Source of the DNA: Ricinus communis
Lineage: Eukaryota; Streptophyta; Magnoliopsida; Malpighiales; Euphorbiaceae
Length of the DNA: 64,000 nt
Direction: 5' to 3'
NCBI RefSeq assembly: GCF_019578655.1
Contig: NC_063258.1
Span: forward strand, 22,386,802-22,450,801
Part shown: positions 62,654 to 64,000 of the stretch, in pieces
Layout of the letters: each line of letters opens with the position of its first letter
How positions within the stretch are numbered: position 1 is the first letter of the stretch
The notes under the pieces: generated by a model
Database searches by the model: none
Told to the model about the DNA's origin: nothing
The model's input: the letters and a program-made list of their open reading frames with translations, nothing else
Made by a program: the position numbers and the translations under genes

Positions 62654-62945
62654 TAAATTTCTTATCAATTCATTAACAAAATCATATACTTATTATAAAA
62701 GGTATAATATATAATAAGTTTATTAAAATTTTATGGTTTTATTCTAATAAAGAAGTTCAAATAGATACTTTTATATATCTATATAAGTCAAAATATAAAA
62801 ACTCTAAATTAAATGGTAATTCATGAGATAAGAATCCAAGTTTTATCTAATTTAAGCTTGGCTCATTTATAAATGATCTATATTTAAAGAGCTTAAACAA
62901 GTTTTATTGAGCAAAGTTCTAAATAATTCATAAGAAATTTAATTG
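62446..62945. repeat. Dispersed repeat related to the 6195-6690 block, with an internal (AAT)n
   Basis: Opens AGAGCTGCAATC then ACGAGTTGAGCCGAG and carries TTGAGCTTATTTGAG and AAGCTTGGCTCATTTATAAA-like words, the same vocabulary as 6195-6690. A long (AAT)n run splits it. Confidence 0.5.
62591..62652. repeat. (AAT)n microsatellite, about 20 units
   Basis: Uninterrupted trinucleotide run, read directly. Confidence 0.95.
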
Positions 62946-63149
62946 GTTTATAGTCTAGCAGTGCAGAATAAGAGAAGGAAAAATTGGCAATAACTTTATA
63001 TATTTTCTAAAAACATTATTTTTATAATAAAAAATTACGATAGTTTAAAAAATTCTATAAAAAAATAGAACGAGAAGAGATTTATGAACTATATTACAAG
63101 AGTCCTTTCTCTCATAATATTATCATAGAACAAAAAAAAAATTCTATTA

Positions 63150-63240
63150 ATTATCAGTTAATACAGCGACTCGAACCCGACACTTTCCATTTCTCATGGC
63201 ACACAAGCATTGGCGTGGTTTACAATCTTCCATACTAATT
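63150..63240 (-). repeat. B-box-like tRNA-related fragment
   Basis: On the - strand GGGTTCGAGTCGCTG is a good pol III B box, and GGAAAGTGTC sits just before it. The A box is unclear. Probably an old SINE fragment. Confidence 0.3.
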
Positions 63241-63729
63241 TGAGATTGAACAATGAGTAAATAAGAAGCTAAAATAAAATGAGAGTTGAGAGATTTTGCC
63301 ATATTTAGTAATTAAGGTAACATGGAAACGGTTTGGGGGGAAAAAGCTGAATGAAAGACATGAAGTTGGTTGCGCATAATCATCCAAACGGTTGCTTATC
63401 AAACATTTTTAATACTCGAAACGGTTTCTTCTGTAATGCGTGAGCTTTTTGGCTTACTCTTAACCTTTTTTCTTCCTCACTTTTCCTTTCCATATTTCCT
63501 TTTTTAAAACAAAAAGAAAAATAAAACAATTTTCTTTATTTTTCTTTTGCTTTTGTCGTTTATTATTGGTTTACTATATATAGGCCTTTCAAATAAAAAT
63601 TTAATTATGTTTATTGGGATATATATATATATATAGTAACTTGTGTATTGGCGGGCCACTATTTTCGTCAACATCTTTTCCCTACTTTTTATTTTATGGA
63701 TGTGCCTTTATTTTTAAATAGGTTCAATT

Positions 63730-64000
63730 GGATTAAACTCAAAAAGTTAGACGGTTAAAGGAGTAATCGAGTAGGGTCTATTTATAATATTGTCATAGTT
63801 GGAACTCGATTTGGTTCTATAACTCGAAACTTGATTCGAATTTAATTAAATATTTTTAAATTTTATTTTATTTTACTTTTTTTTATTACTATATTAAAAA
63901 TAAAATATAATAAAAATAATTTATCGAAACAAATGTTATAAAGTTTGAACTAGATTCATCAAACTATTTAAACTACTTGAGCTCGAAGTACCTCATAAAT
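63730..64000. repeat. Dispersed repeat fragment at the window edge
   Basis: Contains GGAACTCGATTTGG, ACTCGAAACTTGATTCGA and CTACTTGAGCTCGAAG-like words similar in style to the two other dispersed blocks. It is cut by the end of the window. Confidence 0.35.

Overview
This window is nuclear DNA from a flowering plant, almost certainly a eudicot. It is strongly AT-rich, genes are sparse and intron-bearing with GT/AG splice sites, and the proteins belong to plant-specific families. Protein style and repeat types would fit a rosid such as a Malpighiales species, but that is inference and no species-level claim is made.

Four intact protein genes are supported. A CONSTANS-like B-box/CCT transcription factor (two exons, + strand) lies at 2003-3376. 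Two receptor-like cytoplasmic kinases lie head-to-tail on the - strand. The first (22220-25384, nine exons, 611 aa) joins an N-terminal universal-stress-protein region to an RLCK-VI (RBK-type) kinase. The second (28533-30539, four exons, 389 aa) is a PTI1-like kinase with a lipid-anchor N-terminus. A single-exon GLUTAMINE DUMPER membrane protein (60219-60731, - strand) lies near the right end. All exon joins were worked out by hand and every join keeps the reading frame. The four genes share no obvious pathway. They cover light/clock transcription, two kinase signalling branches and amino-acid export control.

The rest is mostly transposon debris. 13.3-13.9 kb holds a foldback MITE and a LINE reverse-transcriptase fragment. 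33.2-38.2 kb is a 5'-truncated, stop-riddled Ty3/gypsy element of the Tat type. It has gag, protease, RT and RNase H remnants on +, an extra antisense ORF on -, no integrase, and one recognisable 3' LTR with TGATAA/TTATCA ends. 40.4-40.6 kb looks like a relative of that LTR. 44.7-46.1 kb is a diverged triplicated AT-rich unit. 50.97-53.33 kb is a nested pair: a 2041-bp Mutator-like element with roughly 250-280-bp terminal inverted repeats and a perfect 10-bp target-site duplication, sitting in the end of a second copy of the 13.3-kb MITE. 53.5-56.7 kb is the 3' part of a CACTA (En/Spm) element with two decayed genes and a clean CACTA terminus.

No rRNA gene, CRISPR array or convincing intact tRNA was seen. 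Several tRNA-like (A-box/B-box) pieces, probably SINE remnants, are noted. I did not find a convincing new biological system. The most informative items are the nested MULE/MITE, the antisense-ORF retroelement whose stop codons mostly replace glutamine, and an unexplained GC-rich island at about 15.95-16.20 kb.
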